DNA of 64,000 nucleotides from Sambucus nigra (lineage: Eukaryota > Streptophyta > Magnoliopsida > Dipsacales > Adoxaceae). The position numbers were made by a program, and so were the translations under genes. Positions 1-9,612 of the stretch are shown in pieces (the stretch's first letter is position 1; every line of letters begins with the position of its first letter). The notes under the pieces were generated by a model. It was not told the DNA's origin and made no database searches. It saw only the letters and a program-made list of their open reading frames with translations. The stretch lies in NCBI GenBank assembly GCA_949130495.1, contig OX422222.1:105885709-105949708 (forward strand). The letters are read 5' to 3'.

Positions 1-815
1 ATTATGAATGCCGAGGAGGCCATGTCTGCGAAGAAGAATATGGACACCAAAGAAACCAAAGTGGAAGATGATAAAGCGAAGAAGAAGAGTATCCAGCCCC
101 GAGAACAATCAAGCTATACAAGAGGAAATGAAGACCGAGCAAGAGAGAGATCTAGATCTCCTCGTCGGGCAGAAGAAAAACAATAAATGAAGAATGTATG
201 TTGATTTCACCGATCTCAATAAGGCAGTGGATGCTACTTCGGGACACGAGATGCTCATGGATACTTACTCTGGCTACAACCAGATCAAAATGAAACCTGA
301 AGACAGGGAACGACATACCAGCAGCTGATGAACAAGGTTTTTGCTGAACAAATCAGTTGCAGTATGGAAGTCTATGTCGATGATATGCTGACAAAAATCA
401 AGAAAGCTGCTGATCATCTAGTTGACTTAGATCAGACCTTTGATCAACTAGATAAATACCAAATGAAACTCAACCCGACGAAGTGCACATTTGGAGTATA
501 ATAAGGAATGTTCCTCGGGTACATCATCAACCAGCGAGACATTGAAGCAAATCCAGATAAGATCAAAGCCCTTTTAGGGTTGCGATCTCCAACGACGAAG
601 GAAGAGGTGCAGAGATCAGATACCCAAATCTGGAAAAATTGGCATTGACATTAATTAAGGCAAGTAGAAGAATGAAGCCATGTTTCCAGGCCCATACCAT
701 GCATACCGACATGCCATTAAGACAAGCTGTAGCAGAGTTTACTGATCTTAATACTGCCGAGAAACAAAAGTTGCTCGCTGATCAACCTGTGGATGTTACA
801 GGACCAACAAATTAT
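1..815 (+). pseudogene. scrambled gag/RT/RNase H remnant of Tat copy 1
   Basis: Short pieces match Tat copy 2: gag C-terminus (MNAEEAM..KK; compare 10784), an RT N-terminal piece (SPENNQAIQEEM; compare 12325), the basic RERSRSPRRAEEK stretch of the nucleocapsid (compare 11200), then RT from VDFTDLNKA onward. The order RT piece, then nucleocapsid, then RT is not collinear with copy 2. Further on are the RT catalytic motif YVDDML near 372 and RNase H pieces near 615-740, joined by several deletions relative to copy 2. No reading frame is maintained, so the copy is dead. Confidence 0.8.
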
Positions 816-1440
816 ACTCCTTTGGTTAGGAGGCGTACACTTGCGTGATCAACTTCGGTTGGTAAAAGAGCTTGTGGACAAGATAGTTCGAAAGAACCTG
901 ATAGTTCGAGCGTGATAAACTTCGGTTGGTAAAATAGCGAGAACAAATTATACTCCTTTGGTTAGGAGGCGTACACTTGTGTGATCAACTTCGGTTGGTA
1001 AAAGAGATTGTGGACATGATAGTTCGAAAGAACCTAACGGTTTGGACCCACGACCAACTTCGGTTGGTAATAGGGCGAGAACAAAATATACTCCTTTGGT
1101 TAGGAGGCAATAGTTCAAACCCATGACCAACTTTGGTTGGTAAAAGGGCAAGAACAACATTCTTATAACGCCAATCTCGGTTGGTTTGAAAACAAAATAT
1201 GCTCTCAAATGCCAACTTATGTTGGTCGGGAGGTAATATTATTACAAAAGTTCCTCAAAGAACAAAATATTCCTAACTGAACCAAGTATGGTTGGTCGGG
1301 GATAAAAACCCACTAACTGTATTTGGTCGACGAGGAGAAAATATTTCAAATAGAACCAAGTATGGCTGGTCGGGGATAAAAACCCACCAACTGTAGTTGG
1401 TCGACAAGCACAATTTAACAACCTTAGTTGGTTGGAAAAA
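816..1440 (+). repeat. hairpin-rich repeat tail of Tat copy 1
   Basis: About a dozen copies of a short inverted repeat of the form CCAAC-N4-GTTGG occur here. Examples lie near 847, 985, 1050, 1127, 1170, 1212, 1280, 1353, 1387 and 1420. They are embedded in longer units shared with the 156-bp array of Tat copy 2. The first part retains the TACTCCTTTGGTTAGGAGGCGTAC segment; later parts are simpler and more diverged, with loops TATG, TGTA and CTTA. Confidence 0.8.
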
Positions 1441-2344
1441 TTTTAAACATTTTTATACTCATTACTTTATTATTAAGTGATTGAGCAACATTGATACTTA
1501 TAACTTTTTTGGTCGATGAACCATATAATATTGTTATGCAAGCACAAATATAAAGTATTTGACAAATACAAGACAATAGCAATACAAATTTGCGAACAAG
1601 AATGAAACTCTTTCATTGAATTCAAAATGAATTACACAAATTTATTACATTGATATTAAATTGTGTACTAACTATTACATTGAGATTCCTACTCTATTGG
1701 TTTCTCTCCCTCTACTTTAGAAACAGGTTCCTCGCCAGCAGGTGGATAATTGAGATCTAGGAAGTGCTCGATAAAGTATTTGTTCATCTTGGGGGCTTCT
1801 ATTACAGATATATTTGTTCATTGGGTGGCACACCTTTATAACATCATGCAGTCGAGCATCACATTCAACTTCACAAACTCACACGGAGGCATATTCAGAA
1901 GTTCTGGAGTTATTATGCACATACTGTTGAAGTTCAGAAGTCAAATTTAGCATCTACAGCACTGAGATCTTTACTACTAATGCCCCGACGAACATTGAAG
2001 AAGAAGTGGCAAGAAAATGTTTCGAAGTCCACCACTAGCTTGGTACTAATCAGATTGCAGAGTTGGGTTCAAAAGCTAGTATGTTACTCGACAAAGTATT
2101 TGGAAGAATCAAGCACGTGAAGTTAGCACTCAGCTGCTCAGCACAGGAGGCAGTTGGTCGGCTAGCAAACCAATCAATATACTTGAAGATTATGATAAGC
2201 TACAAGCTACATCATATGTCGTCCAGGAGATAATGCACTTTATGTTGAACAAATCAAGAAGGTAGATCAAGAATTTCACGAGCACCGAGCAACACTACAG
2301 AATAAATACTCCATCCTTTCAAGTAAACCATCAAGCATGAAGCA
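1441..2344 (-). pseudogene. 3' untranslated region of Tat copy 1 with a trace of the antisense accessory ORF
   Basis: The stretch 1441-1560 matches, in reverse complement, the region downstream of the accessory ORF in Tat copy 2 (20980-21090). The stretch 1683-1740 on the minus strand matches the C-terminal end of the second accessory ORF (PAGEEPVSK then a KKPIE-like end, near 20790-20842). The remaining 600 bp shows no convincing frame or similarity to the rest of that ORF; it is either diverged or a different tail. In this copy the accessory ORF lies antisense to the element, the arrangement expected for an element without inversion. Confidence 0.55.
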
Positions 2345-2355
2345 TTGGGGGCTTC
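2345..2355 (+). other. polypurine tract region of Tat copy 1
   Basis: The sequence TTGGGGGCTTC lies immediately before the LTR start TGTTGATACC. The same CATTGGGGGCTTC/LTR junction occurs in reverse at 16756-16768, which identifies it as the plus-strand primer region. Confidence 0.75.
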
Positions 2356-2945
2356 TGTTGATACCAAATTTAATCTACTGACGTGGACCAATCATACGAA
2401 GACACGTGGCTGTCTACGTGGCATCAATAAGCACTTCCGAGGTGATCATACACTTCCGAGGAACAGACCTCTCCGAGGAACGCATACACTCCGAGGAACT
2501 CATACTCTCCGAGGAACAGACCTCTTCGAGGAACTCTTAAATACCAGGAAGCTCAGGCGATCAGAGCAACTTAGGCGGTTCGAGCTGCACCTCGACCACA
2601 GCATTAATTGCCAGATAACCAACAGTTCAACTATTCATTGAATGATTATCATCTTGACGCGCACGTTTGAAGAACATTAAATGAATTACCTTTTCATATG
2701 TGTATCATTTAATGTAACACCCTTTCATGTACAGCCTAAGGGCTATAAATACCTTGTATCACCCTCATTCAAGGGGGATCGGAATTTCTTGATAGCTCTT
2801 GTAATCAAGAATTCCCCAAACACTCAGCAATAACATAACAGTGGACGTAGGCCATTCTTATAAGGCTGAACCACTTTAAAATCTTTGTCTCATTTTATTT
2901 ATCTGTGATTAAATAATTAAAGTGATCTAGTTTTTTACATCAACA
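2356..2945 (+). mobile_element. 3' LTR of Tat copy 1
   Basis: A 590-bp LTR bounded by TGTTGA...TCAACA, a perfect 6-bp terminal inverted repeat. It contains repeated CCGAGGAAC motifs in its first 200 bp, a TATA box at 2743, and the conserved block ACATAACAGTGGACGTAGGCC near 2831. It is clearly related to, but diverged from, the LTRs at 8922 and 16141. It lacks the 64-bp internal duplication seen in those. Confidence 0.9.
2743..2752 (+). promoter_or_regulatory. TATA box in Tat copy 1 LTR
   Basis: CTATAAATAC about 200 bp before the LTR 3' end, at the same place as in the other Tat LTRs. Confidence 0.65.
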
Positions 2946-3075
2946 GTTATTTTGACTCTTTCTATGACTTCTCTTTTACTTTTTACCTTGTACTTCTAGA
3001 CACTTCAATTAGCTAATATTATATACCATAATGTGGCACCATTATTGGTAATCCAATACATCACAAAAATTATCT
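2946..3075 (+). mobile_element. 5' LTR of copia element, 5'-truncated in the window
   Basis: Matches 8007-8136 of the 3' LTR almost base for base, ending in ATTATCT directly before the primer binding site. Confidence 0.9.
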
Positions 3076-3087
3076 TGGTATCAGAGC
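3076..3087 (+). other. copia primer binding site (initiator Met tRNA)
   Basis: TGGTATCAGAGC, the standard plant Ty1/copia PBS complementary to the 3' end of initiator methionine tRNA, directly abutting the LTR. Confidence 0.9.
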
Positions 3088-3690
3088 TAAATCAAACCTT
3101 AAACTCATCCCTACCAAACAAACCCTAAAAATGAAACACTAGCCCCAAACCCTATCCCTAAGAATCCCCAAACCCTAGCCCCAAGCCGTCGACCTCACTA
3201 GGTCTGGCCAATGACCTCCTTCTAGCCGGAGGTTCCTTCTGGCTGGAGTTCTAATTTGGACAGCGACTCTTCTACCATATATGTCCAACTTAAGACTGTA
3301 GTTATTGGTCGGATTCGTGGGTTTTATCCTCTAAACACTAGTGGGTTTCTTTCTCTACTTAGGGAAACTAATTTTTTCTGGTTTGATTGGGTAAGTTAAC
3401 CTTGATCTAGGGTTTATACCCTCTTGTTTATTTTGGGGGTTTTATTTCCTCTTGCTGTTGGGTTTTATTCCCATGAAGTAGGCTATTAGTTTGCCTTTAT
3501 TTGATGATTCTTGAGGGTTTATACCCTTCTATGTTGTTGAATTAGATTAATTCAATCATTTTCAATTGTTTGGCCTTATTTGTGTGGGTTTTATTCCCCT
3601 TTTGGTTGCTGAATTTTTTGGGTTGCCCCATTGCCAATTTTTTGGCCTTTCTTATGTATTTATTGGAGTATATTTGGGTATTTTGAAGTT
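3088..3690 (+). other. copia leader region
   Basis: About 600 bp between the PBS and the gag start. It is T-rich in its second half (repeated GGGTTTTAT and TTATTCCC-like stretches). No ORF or structured element is recognised. Confidence 0.6.
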
Positions 3691-4520
3691 ATGGCTGAGT
3701 TGAATGGTCCAAAGTATATCATTTCTTCAAAATATACACCTACTCATCAGGTGACTAGTGTATTATTGAATGGAACGAATTTTAATTCGTGGTCTAGATC
3801 TCTTCGTCAATTTATTGGGTCGAAAGGAAAGACTAGTTGGTTATTGGGAACTGAAACCCAACCGGATGCTAAGGATATTACTATTTTTAGAAAATGGGAG
3901 ATGAACCATTGCACAATTTTAGGGTTGAATCTCAATTCCCTGGAGGAGTGCATTTATACTATGTTCATGTTCTATGAGTCTGTTTCAGGCTTATGAAAAG
4001 CTCTTAATCAGATGTATTCTCACGCTCGTAATGATGCCTGAGTATTTCATCTTTATTGGGAAATTGATCATGCCTCACAGATATCACTCAACCTCTCTGT
4101 TTCTCACTACTTTGGATATATATTATGCCATTGGGGGGAGTTTGCCTAGTTTGAGACTCTCTCAGCCTTTCCTCCTGAGGCCGTTTCTAACTTGAGTTAG
4201 CATCTGGATCGTCAGCACACTTATCGATTTCTTATGGGATTAAGATCTGAGTATGATGCTCTCTGTACTCATATCATAAACACATCTCATATGCCTCCCC
4301 TTCGAGAGGCCTCTGCTATTATGGATGGAGAGGAGCGACGTCTCTAGTTATCTCAGACCTCTCAGGTTGCTGCTTGGGTTAGGTATCCTCCTACTGATCA
4401 GATGGTGTTTGTGGCTCACACTGGTTCCTGTACTCGTGACAGATGACTGAAATGTCATTATTGTGGAGTTGTTGCCCATTCTAGAGATCGATGCTTAAAA
4501 CTTTATCTCGAGTTGAGGAA
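3691..4520 (+). pseudogene. copia gag remnant
   Basis: Starts at an ATG with MAELNGPKYIISSKY. It then shows the copia gag signature VTSVLLNGTNFNSWSRSL and the W..LG/DGT region, resembling the gag-polypeptide of LTR copia-type domain. The frame breaks at about 3994 and continues in other frames. A CCHC zinc knuckle of the form CHYCGVVAHSRDRC is read near 4450-4493 after an in-frame stop. Gag would package the RNA into virus-like particles; here it is dead. Confidence 0.75.
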
Positions 4521-5004
4521 GAAGTTTGTTAAGGACAAACACTTTGGCCCTCCCATTGCCGAGGTTTTCGCATTTTCTTCTCCAAGTGCTCCCAAGGATA
4601 ACAGTCATCTTCAGGCTCAGATTGATCTTCTCCAGGCACAGTTGAGCTCTCTAAGGCACTCTACTCCCACTGTCACTATTACTTCAGGTACCTCATCTAC
4701 TTTTCATGTTAAGGCTGCTAAGCCTACTTGGGTTTTGGATTTTGGAGCGTCTGATCATATGACTGGTGAGCTATCTTTTTTACTTCCCGCACTACCCCTA
4801 TGTGTCATAGTGTGTGTCTTACGGATAGTTCACTTGCTCGTATTTGTATCAAAGGAAACATCCGTCTCTCACCCTCTCTCACTTTATCTTCTGTATTGCA
4901 TGTTCCCGACCTCTCTTTTAATCACATATATGTTCCTCAACTCTATAAAGATCTCAATTGTGTTGTCATATTCTTATCCTCGTATTGCTATTTATAGGAC
5001 CTGA
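4513..5004 (+). pseudogene. copia gag end and protease remnant
   Basis: The reading frame includes the aspartic protease region WVLDFGASDHMTG near 4729-4767. The usual D-S-G of copia protease reads D-F-G here. After about 4770 the downstream sequence is out of frame, so the protease domain is broken. Confidence 0.7.
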
Positions 5005-5006
5005 GT

Positions 5007-5870
5007 TTGCAAAGGATTTTTTGCAGGGGATATGAGCGCGATGGCCTATACCACTTTAGGGATCCTCCTGCCCCTACTACGTTTGTTTCTGGACTCTATG
5101 CTTCTGTTTCCACTGAGCCCATTTCTTTTGATGTTTCCTTACAAACTTTGCATCTGTGGCATGCCCGTTTAGGACATGTTAATTTTCAGTACTTATGTTT
5201 ACTTTTTCCCTCCGTGTCTAAAACTTGTAAAGACAAGAGGTTTACCTGTGAGACATGTGAGTTTTCTAAACATATCCGTACTTGTTATACTTCCCATATG
5301 AGTCGTGCACCTAGTATGTTTGATCTTCTTCACTCTAATGTTTGGGGACCCTTACTTGTCACTGCTTTATCGGGTCATAAGTACTATGTTACTTTTATTG
5401 ATGATTTCTCTAGTTATACATGGGTATATTTACTCAAACATAAATCTGTGGTGTTACCTTTATTTGTTCAATTCCTCCAAATGATCAAAACACAATTTAA
5501 ATTGGGGGGGGGGGGGGGGACATGTTTCTGATGCTTTTCATTCATAACTTAACCAAAAGGGCATTTTACACCAACTTACTTTCCCTTACACTCCGGAGAA
5601 AAACGGAGTGGCAGAACGTAAGAACCGTCATTTAATGGGACTGGTTCGATGCCTTTTACGGGGTATGCATGTTCCTAAATCTTATTGGCATCTTACTCTT
5701 CTCACTACCACATTTATTATTAACCGTATTCCTAGCAAAGTTTTAAATGGAAAAATACCTCTTCACTCTATCTTTCCTACTGCCCCCCTTTTTCCTATAT
5801 TACCCAGGGTTTTTGGGTGTGTGTGCTATGTTAAGGATCAGCATCCCTCCCATCACAAACTTGATGATAA
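5007..5870 (+). pseudogene. copia integrase remnant
   Basis: The zinc-binding pre-integrase part reads LHLWHARLGHVNFQYL...CETCEFSKH. It is followed by the catalytic core: FDLLHSNVWGPL, then FIDDFSSYTWVYLLK, and after a frame break the catalytic Glu block NGVAERKNR near 5598. The Asp of HSDVWGP is replaced by Asn (HSNVWGP), which alone would inactivate the enzyme. A run of 16 G at 5504-5519 sits inside the core and is associated with the frame loss there. Confidence 0.8.
5504..5519 (+). repeat. G16 homopolymer inside copia integrase
   Basis: Sixteen consecutive G residues between AATT and ACATG. The run interrupts the integrase core and lies next to the frame shift. Confidence 0.95.
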
Positions 5871-6422
5871 GTCCATTAAATGTATTTTTGTGGGCTATCC
5901 TACCATGTCTAAAGCTTATAAATGTTATGATCCTCTCTCTCGACGGATGTATCACTCTCGTGATGTTACCTTCTATGAGGATACTCCCTTTTATGGTAGG
6001 TTTTCTACTACGCCACCCCCACCCCCTCCTCCTCTTGAGTAGGTTTCTCCGGTGGCCCCTCATATCCCTTTATTAGATGTTTCTCCCTCTCTTCCTGAGG
6101 AACCTGCTTTGCAGGTATATGCTTATTGCCCTCGGTCGCCCCCGCCTCCTCCTACGGACTCAGGTATTGTTGCTACTCTTTCTTCCCCACCACTCACTCC
6201 ACCTAATTCTATATTTGAGTTCCCCCCCCTCCCACTTCTTGCTAGTTTTCAATCCCGCTATCCCACTCATGATCGTCGCCTTCCTACTCGTTATGCTAAC
6301 TCTTGTAGAACTAACAATTATATTCTCGAGCCTCTTTCCTTTACAGGTCTTTCAGAGTTTTATCGTGCCTTTTTAGATTATATTGACTGTATTTCTATTA
6401 CTCAGTCTTTGCATGAGGCTCT

Positions 6423-7223
6423 CTAGAATCCGAAATGGGTAGCTGCCATGAAAACTGAGATGGATGCCTTGGAAAATAATAGTACTTGGGAGTTAGTGTC
6501 TCTTCCTCCGAGATAGAAACTTTTGGATGCAAATGGGTGTTTAGTGTTAAATATTTGGCTGATGGCTCCATTGAGCGATTTAAAGCTCATCTTGTGGCAC
6601 GTAGTTTTATTCAGATTTCGGGTAATGACTTCGGTGCTACCATTTCCCCGGTTGCTAACATGACTTATGTTCGTCTCCTTATATCCCTTTCCACCTATCA
6701 CTCTTGGCCATTGCATCAATTGGATATTAAGAATGCCTTTATTCATGGGCATCTTACTGAGACTAATTATATGGATCCTCCCCCCAGATTTCGGGCTGAG
6801 GGGGAGTATATGGACAAGGTTTTTCATTTTCGCAAATCTTTATATGGGTTGAAGCAGTCTCCTCGAGCGTGGTTTAGCCAATTTAGTGGGGTTATTACTT
6901 CTATGGTATTCTCCTGATGCTAGTTCGGTCACACTTGCTTTTTTTGACGTCAGGCCAACCACTGGTGCATTATCCTTTTGATCTATGTTGACGATATCAT
7001 TATTATCAGTAATGATCTAGAGGGGATTGCCCAGGTAAAGAAGGACATTGGAGACGTTTTTTATTCTAAGGACTTGGGTCCTCTTCGGTATTTTCTGGGG
7101 ATTGAGGTGGAGAGATCTCGTCCTGGTATTTCCTTGTCAGAAAGGAACTATGATCTTGGTCTGTTAATGATACAGGGATGGTTGATTGTCATCCAGCTTC
7201 TACTCCTATGGATTCGAATGTGA
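6423..7223 (+). pseudogene. copia reverse transcriptase remnant
   Basis: Recognisable RT blocks are FGCKWVFSVKYLADGSIERFKAHLVA, then TYVRLLISL, HQLDIKNAFIHG, FHFRKSLYGLKQSPRAWF, and the catalytic IYVDDIIII near 6980, followed by LGPLRYFLGIEVERS. Stops and frameshifts occur near 6515, 6915 and 7170. RT would copy the element RNA into cDNA. The catalytic YVDD is intact but the frame is not. Confidence 0.85.
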
Positions 7224-7890
7224 AGTTAACGGCCGAGTTAGGGGATTTACTTTTTGATCCGTCTAGGTATCAACATTTGGGTGGTCATCTCATCTACCTG
7301 ACCAACACCTGTCTCAATTTGGCCATTGCTGTGAGTATTGTTAGTCATCTCATGCATGCTCCTCGCACCTCCCATATTGCTGTTGTTCATCATATCTTGA
7401 GGTATCTCAAGTCTTCACCGGGCCTTGGTCTCTTCTATGCTTCAGGAGACCAAAAGGGTCTCCCTTGCTTCACTGATGCTAATTATGCGGGATGGAGAAC
7501 TGATAGGCATTCTACTTCTGGCTTCTGTACTTTCTATGGTTCTCATATTATATCATGGAAAAGTAAGAAGAAAGTGGTTGTTTTTTATTCTTCAGTAGAA
7601 GCAGAGTACCGTGCTATGGCCCACGGTACAGGTGAGCTCTTGTGGTTTCGATCAATTTTGGGTGATCTAGGCTTTACCGTGGACGGTCCTTCTCATTTGT
7701 TATTTGATAACAAATCAATTTTTATGTTGTCATCTGATTTGGTTCTTCATAAGAGAACCAAACAGATTGAGGTGGATATTCACTTTCTCGGGGTGAAAGT
7801 TTCTATAGGCATCATTCGTCCCTCATTTATCCCTTCATCAACTCAGACTGCAGATTGTCTCACTAAGGCGGTTGGACCCTATTTTCTTCA
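7178..7890 (+). pseudogene. copia RNase H region
   Basis: This is the longest open stretch of the copia pol. It carries the end of RT (HLGGHLIYLTNTCLNLAIAV), then RNase H: CFTDANYAGWRTDRHSTSGF, SSVEAEYRAMA, FDNKSIFMLSS, and the tail with QTADCLTKA. The Asp-Glu-Asp acidic positions are visible. The frame then runs on into the LTR. The domain degrades the RNA strand of the RNA:DNA hybrid. Confidence 0.85.
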
Positions 7891-7933
7891 CTCATCTATT
7901 GGCATGATGATCTTGGTGGATATCTTTGCTCCA

Positions 7934-7946
7934 GCTTTAGGGGGAG
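7934..7946 (+). other. copia polypurine tract
   Basis: TTTAGGGGGAG directly before the LTR start TGTTGGATATC. Confidence 0.8.
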
Positions 7947-8136
7947 TGTTGGATATCAGATTAGTGTTACGCATTTTATTATTAGGCCCACCTATTTTGG
8001 GCTTTAGTTATTTTGACTTTGTATTTGACTTCTCTTTTACTTTTTACCTTGTACTTCTAGACACTTCAATTAGCTAATATTATATACCATAATGTGGCAC
8101 CATTATTGGTAGGCCAATACATCACAAAAATTATCT
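7947..8136 (+). mobile_element. 3' LTR of copia element
   Basis: About 190 bp, starting TGTTGGATATC. Its last 130 bp match 2946-3075. The exact 3' end is uncertain by 2-3 bp because the two copies diverge at TTATCT. Confidence 0.85.
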
Positions 8137-8921
8137 TCAACTAAGTTCTATTTAAATGCATGAGTAAAATTTTAGCTCTACTTTGACTGAGTGTAATTAA
8201 TCATTCATAATTAATCATAAAATTCTTATCTTGTAGTAGGCTCCTTCCATTGGCTCTTGATGGAAATAAATTACCCGCAATACCAAATTGGAAGGATGTA
8301 AAGGTAAATAAATATTAATAAAAATATTATAATATTTCTTTCCTCACTTCATATTACTATCATTTTAGTGCTTATGTCATTTAGTGCCCTAAACAACCTA
8401 CGAACATTGAGTGCATATATTATGTGATGAAATGTATGAAAGAATTAATATGGAGTCCTTCTAACTTTATTGATTCAAAGGTAATTAATTATATTTATTT
8501 CCATCATCTCTTAATATATATTTTAAAAACTCGTCATTTATTACTAGATTGTTTAAGATGATCATGTTATCTAGAAGGAGACATACACAAAGGATGAGAT
8601 TGATGATGTACGAGATTATTTCATTCAATTCATTTTAAGGCACCTCAAAGCTTAGTAAGTCTCCCCCTCTCCCTCATACGCATGATATTTAAATATTATT
8701 GTCTAAAATTCACACTATCTAGTGTGACATGAAAACTAAATATTTAACATGTCGGACAAAACATTGGGGACAGTACTTCACTGGGAGGTCGCTGCTGGAT
8801 TTTGGTGTTAGGGGTTGCCTTCTTTTTGTTGTTTTCAGAATAGGAGATGTTGGGGAGGAGGCTGCTGAATTTTTGGGGTTGAGGGTTTCTATTTTTTATG
8901 GTTGAGAGTTGTTAAGATGAT
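8137..8921 (+). mobile_element. CACTA transposon fragment, left of Tat copy 2
   Basis: This segment holds Ulp1-like exons (described separately) followed by about 265 bp of non-coding sequence up to the Tat insertion at 8922. It is assigned to the same CACTA element as 21854-22782 because a Ulp1 gene is a common passenger of plant CACTA elements and the right fragment has a CACTA end. The join is inferred. Confidence 0.65.
8238..8655 (+). pseudogene. Ulp1-like (C48) protease, C-terminal exons
   Basis: Three exons can be read with matching phases: 8238-8303 (ends NWKDVK, donor AAG/GTAAAT), 8385-8480 (acceptor TTTAG, reads CPKQPTNIECIYYVM, ends IDSK, donor AAG/GTAATT) and 8575-8655 (acceptor CTAG, reads KETYTKDEIDDVRDYF to a TAG stop). 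The Gln of CPKQ and the Cys of NIEC match the catalytic Gln and Cys of C48/Ulp1 proteases, where ECGYYVM is usual. Such proteases are frequent passengers in plant CACTA elements. The upstream part is cut off by the copia insertion at 8136, so the gene is broken, though the exons left show no lesion. Confidence 0.75.
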
Positions 8922-9549
8922 TGTTGATACCAAAATTAATATGTTGATATGGACGAATAATACGAAGACACGTGTCAATCTACGTGGCACAATAGCAACG
9001 AGGAAGTTCATTTCCCCGACCAACTCATGTTCTCTCCGAGCAACGAGGATACACCGAGGAACTTTAGCACTCCGAGGTACTCTAGCGCTCCGAGGAACTC
9101 CTGAGCAACGAGCAACTAAGGCGGTCCGAGCTGCATCTCGGCCGCAGCATTAATTGCCAGATAATCAACAGACGAGTAACTAAGGCGGTCCGAGCTGCAT
9201 CTCGGCCGCAGCATTAATTTCCAGATAATCAACAGTTCAACTATTCATTGAATGTTTATCATCTTGACACACACGCTGCATTAAATGTATTACCCTTTCA
9301 TATGTATATCATTTAATGTATCGACCCTTTCATGTACAGCCTCAAGGCTATAAATACATTGTATCACCCTCATTCAAGGAGACCGGAATTTCTTGATAAA
9401 GCTTGTAATCGAGAATTCCCAAATACTCAGCAATAACATAACAGTGGACGTAGGCCATTCATATAAGGCTGAACCACTTTAAAAATCTTTTGTCTTATTT
9501 ATTTATCTGTGATTAAATAATTAGAGTAATCTAGTTTTTTACATCAACA
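8922..9549 (+). mobile_element. 5' LTR of Tat copy 2
   Basis: A 628-bp LTR bounded by TGTTGA...TCAACA. It contains a 64-bp direct duplication (second unit starting near 9172) that carries CTAAGGCGGTCCGAGCTGC and is also present in the inverted LTR. It also carries CCGAGGAAC-type motifs, a TATA box at 9348 and the conserved CATAACAGTGGACGTAGG block. Confidence 0.92.
9348..9357 (+). promoter_or_regulatory. TATA box in Tat copy 2 5' LTR
   Basis: CTATAAATAC at the same LTR position as in copy 1. It probably sets the start of the genomic RNA some 30 bp downstream. Confidence 0.65.
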
Positions 9550-9552
9550 GAT

Positions 9553-9570
9553 TGGCGCCGTCTGTGGGAA
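9553..9570 (+). other. primer binding site of Tat copy 2
   Basis: TGGCGCCGTCTGTGGGAA, three bases after the LTR end. TGGCGCC matches the CCA-bearing 3' end of a plant tRNA. I do not assign the tRNA with certainty. Confidence 0.8.
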
Positions 9571-9612
9571 CGACTATTATTATCGTTTCTCACCAAAAAT
9601 CATTCATCAACA

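Larger units (their letters stand above)
1..2945 (+). mobile_element. Tat-lineage Ty3/gypsy element, copy 1 (3' part, internally deleted)
   Basis: This is a plus-strand element fragment that enters from the left window edge. It carries, in order, shredded gag/RT/RNase H pieces, a hairpin-rich repeat tail, a trace of the antisense accessory ORF, a polypurine tract and a complete 3' LTR. Its pieces match the better preserved copy at 8922-21853. The aRNase H and integrase regions are absent. The LTR ends in CATCAACA at 2945 and is followed directly by GTTATTTTGAC, the sequence found at 8007 inside the copia 3' LTR. I infer insertion into the copia 5' LTR with GTTAT as target duplication; the left half of that LTR would lie outside the window. 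Confidence 0.85.
2946..8136 (+). mobile_element. Ty1/copia element with short LTRs
   Basis: A plus-strand copia element: 5' LTR (first 60 bp missing), initiator-Met PBS, gag, protease, integrase, RT, RNase H, polypurine tract and a 3' LTR of about 190 bp. The overlapping LTR parts (2946-3075 against 8007-8136) differ at only about six to eight positions. The coding region nevertheless has many stops and frameshifts. The missing LTR start is explained by insertion of Tat copy 1. The right flank is a Ulp1-like CACTA gene, so this copia inserted into the CACTA transposon. Confidence 0.9.

Noticed and set aside
9550..9552. Extending the LTR of Tat copy 2 past 9549
   Set aside because: The TGTTGA/TCAACA terminal repeat and the junction in copy 1 (2945) both place the end at 9549.
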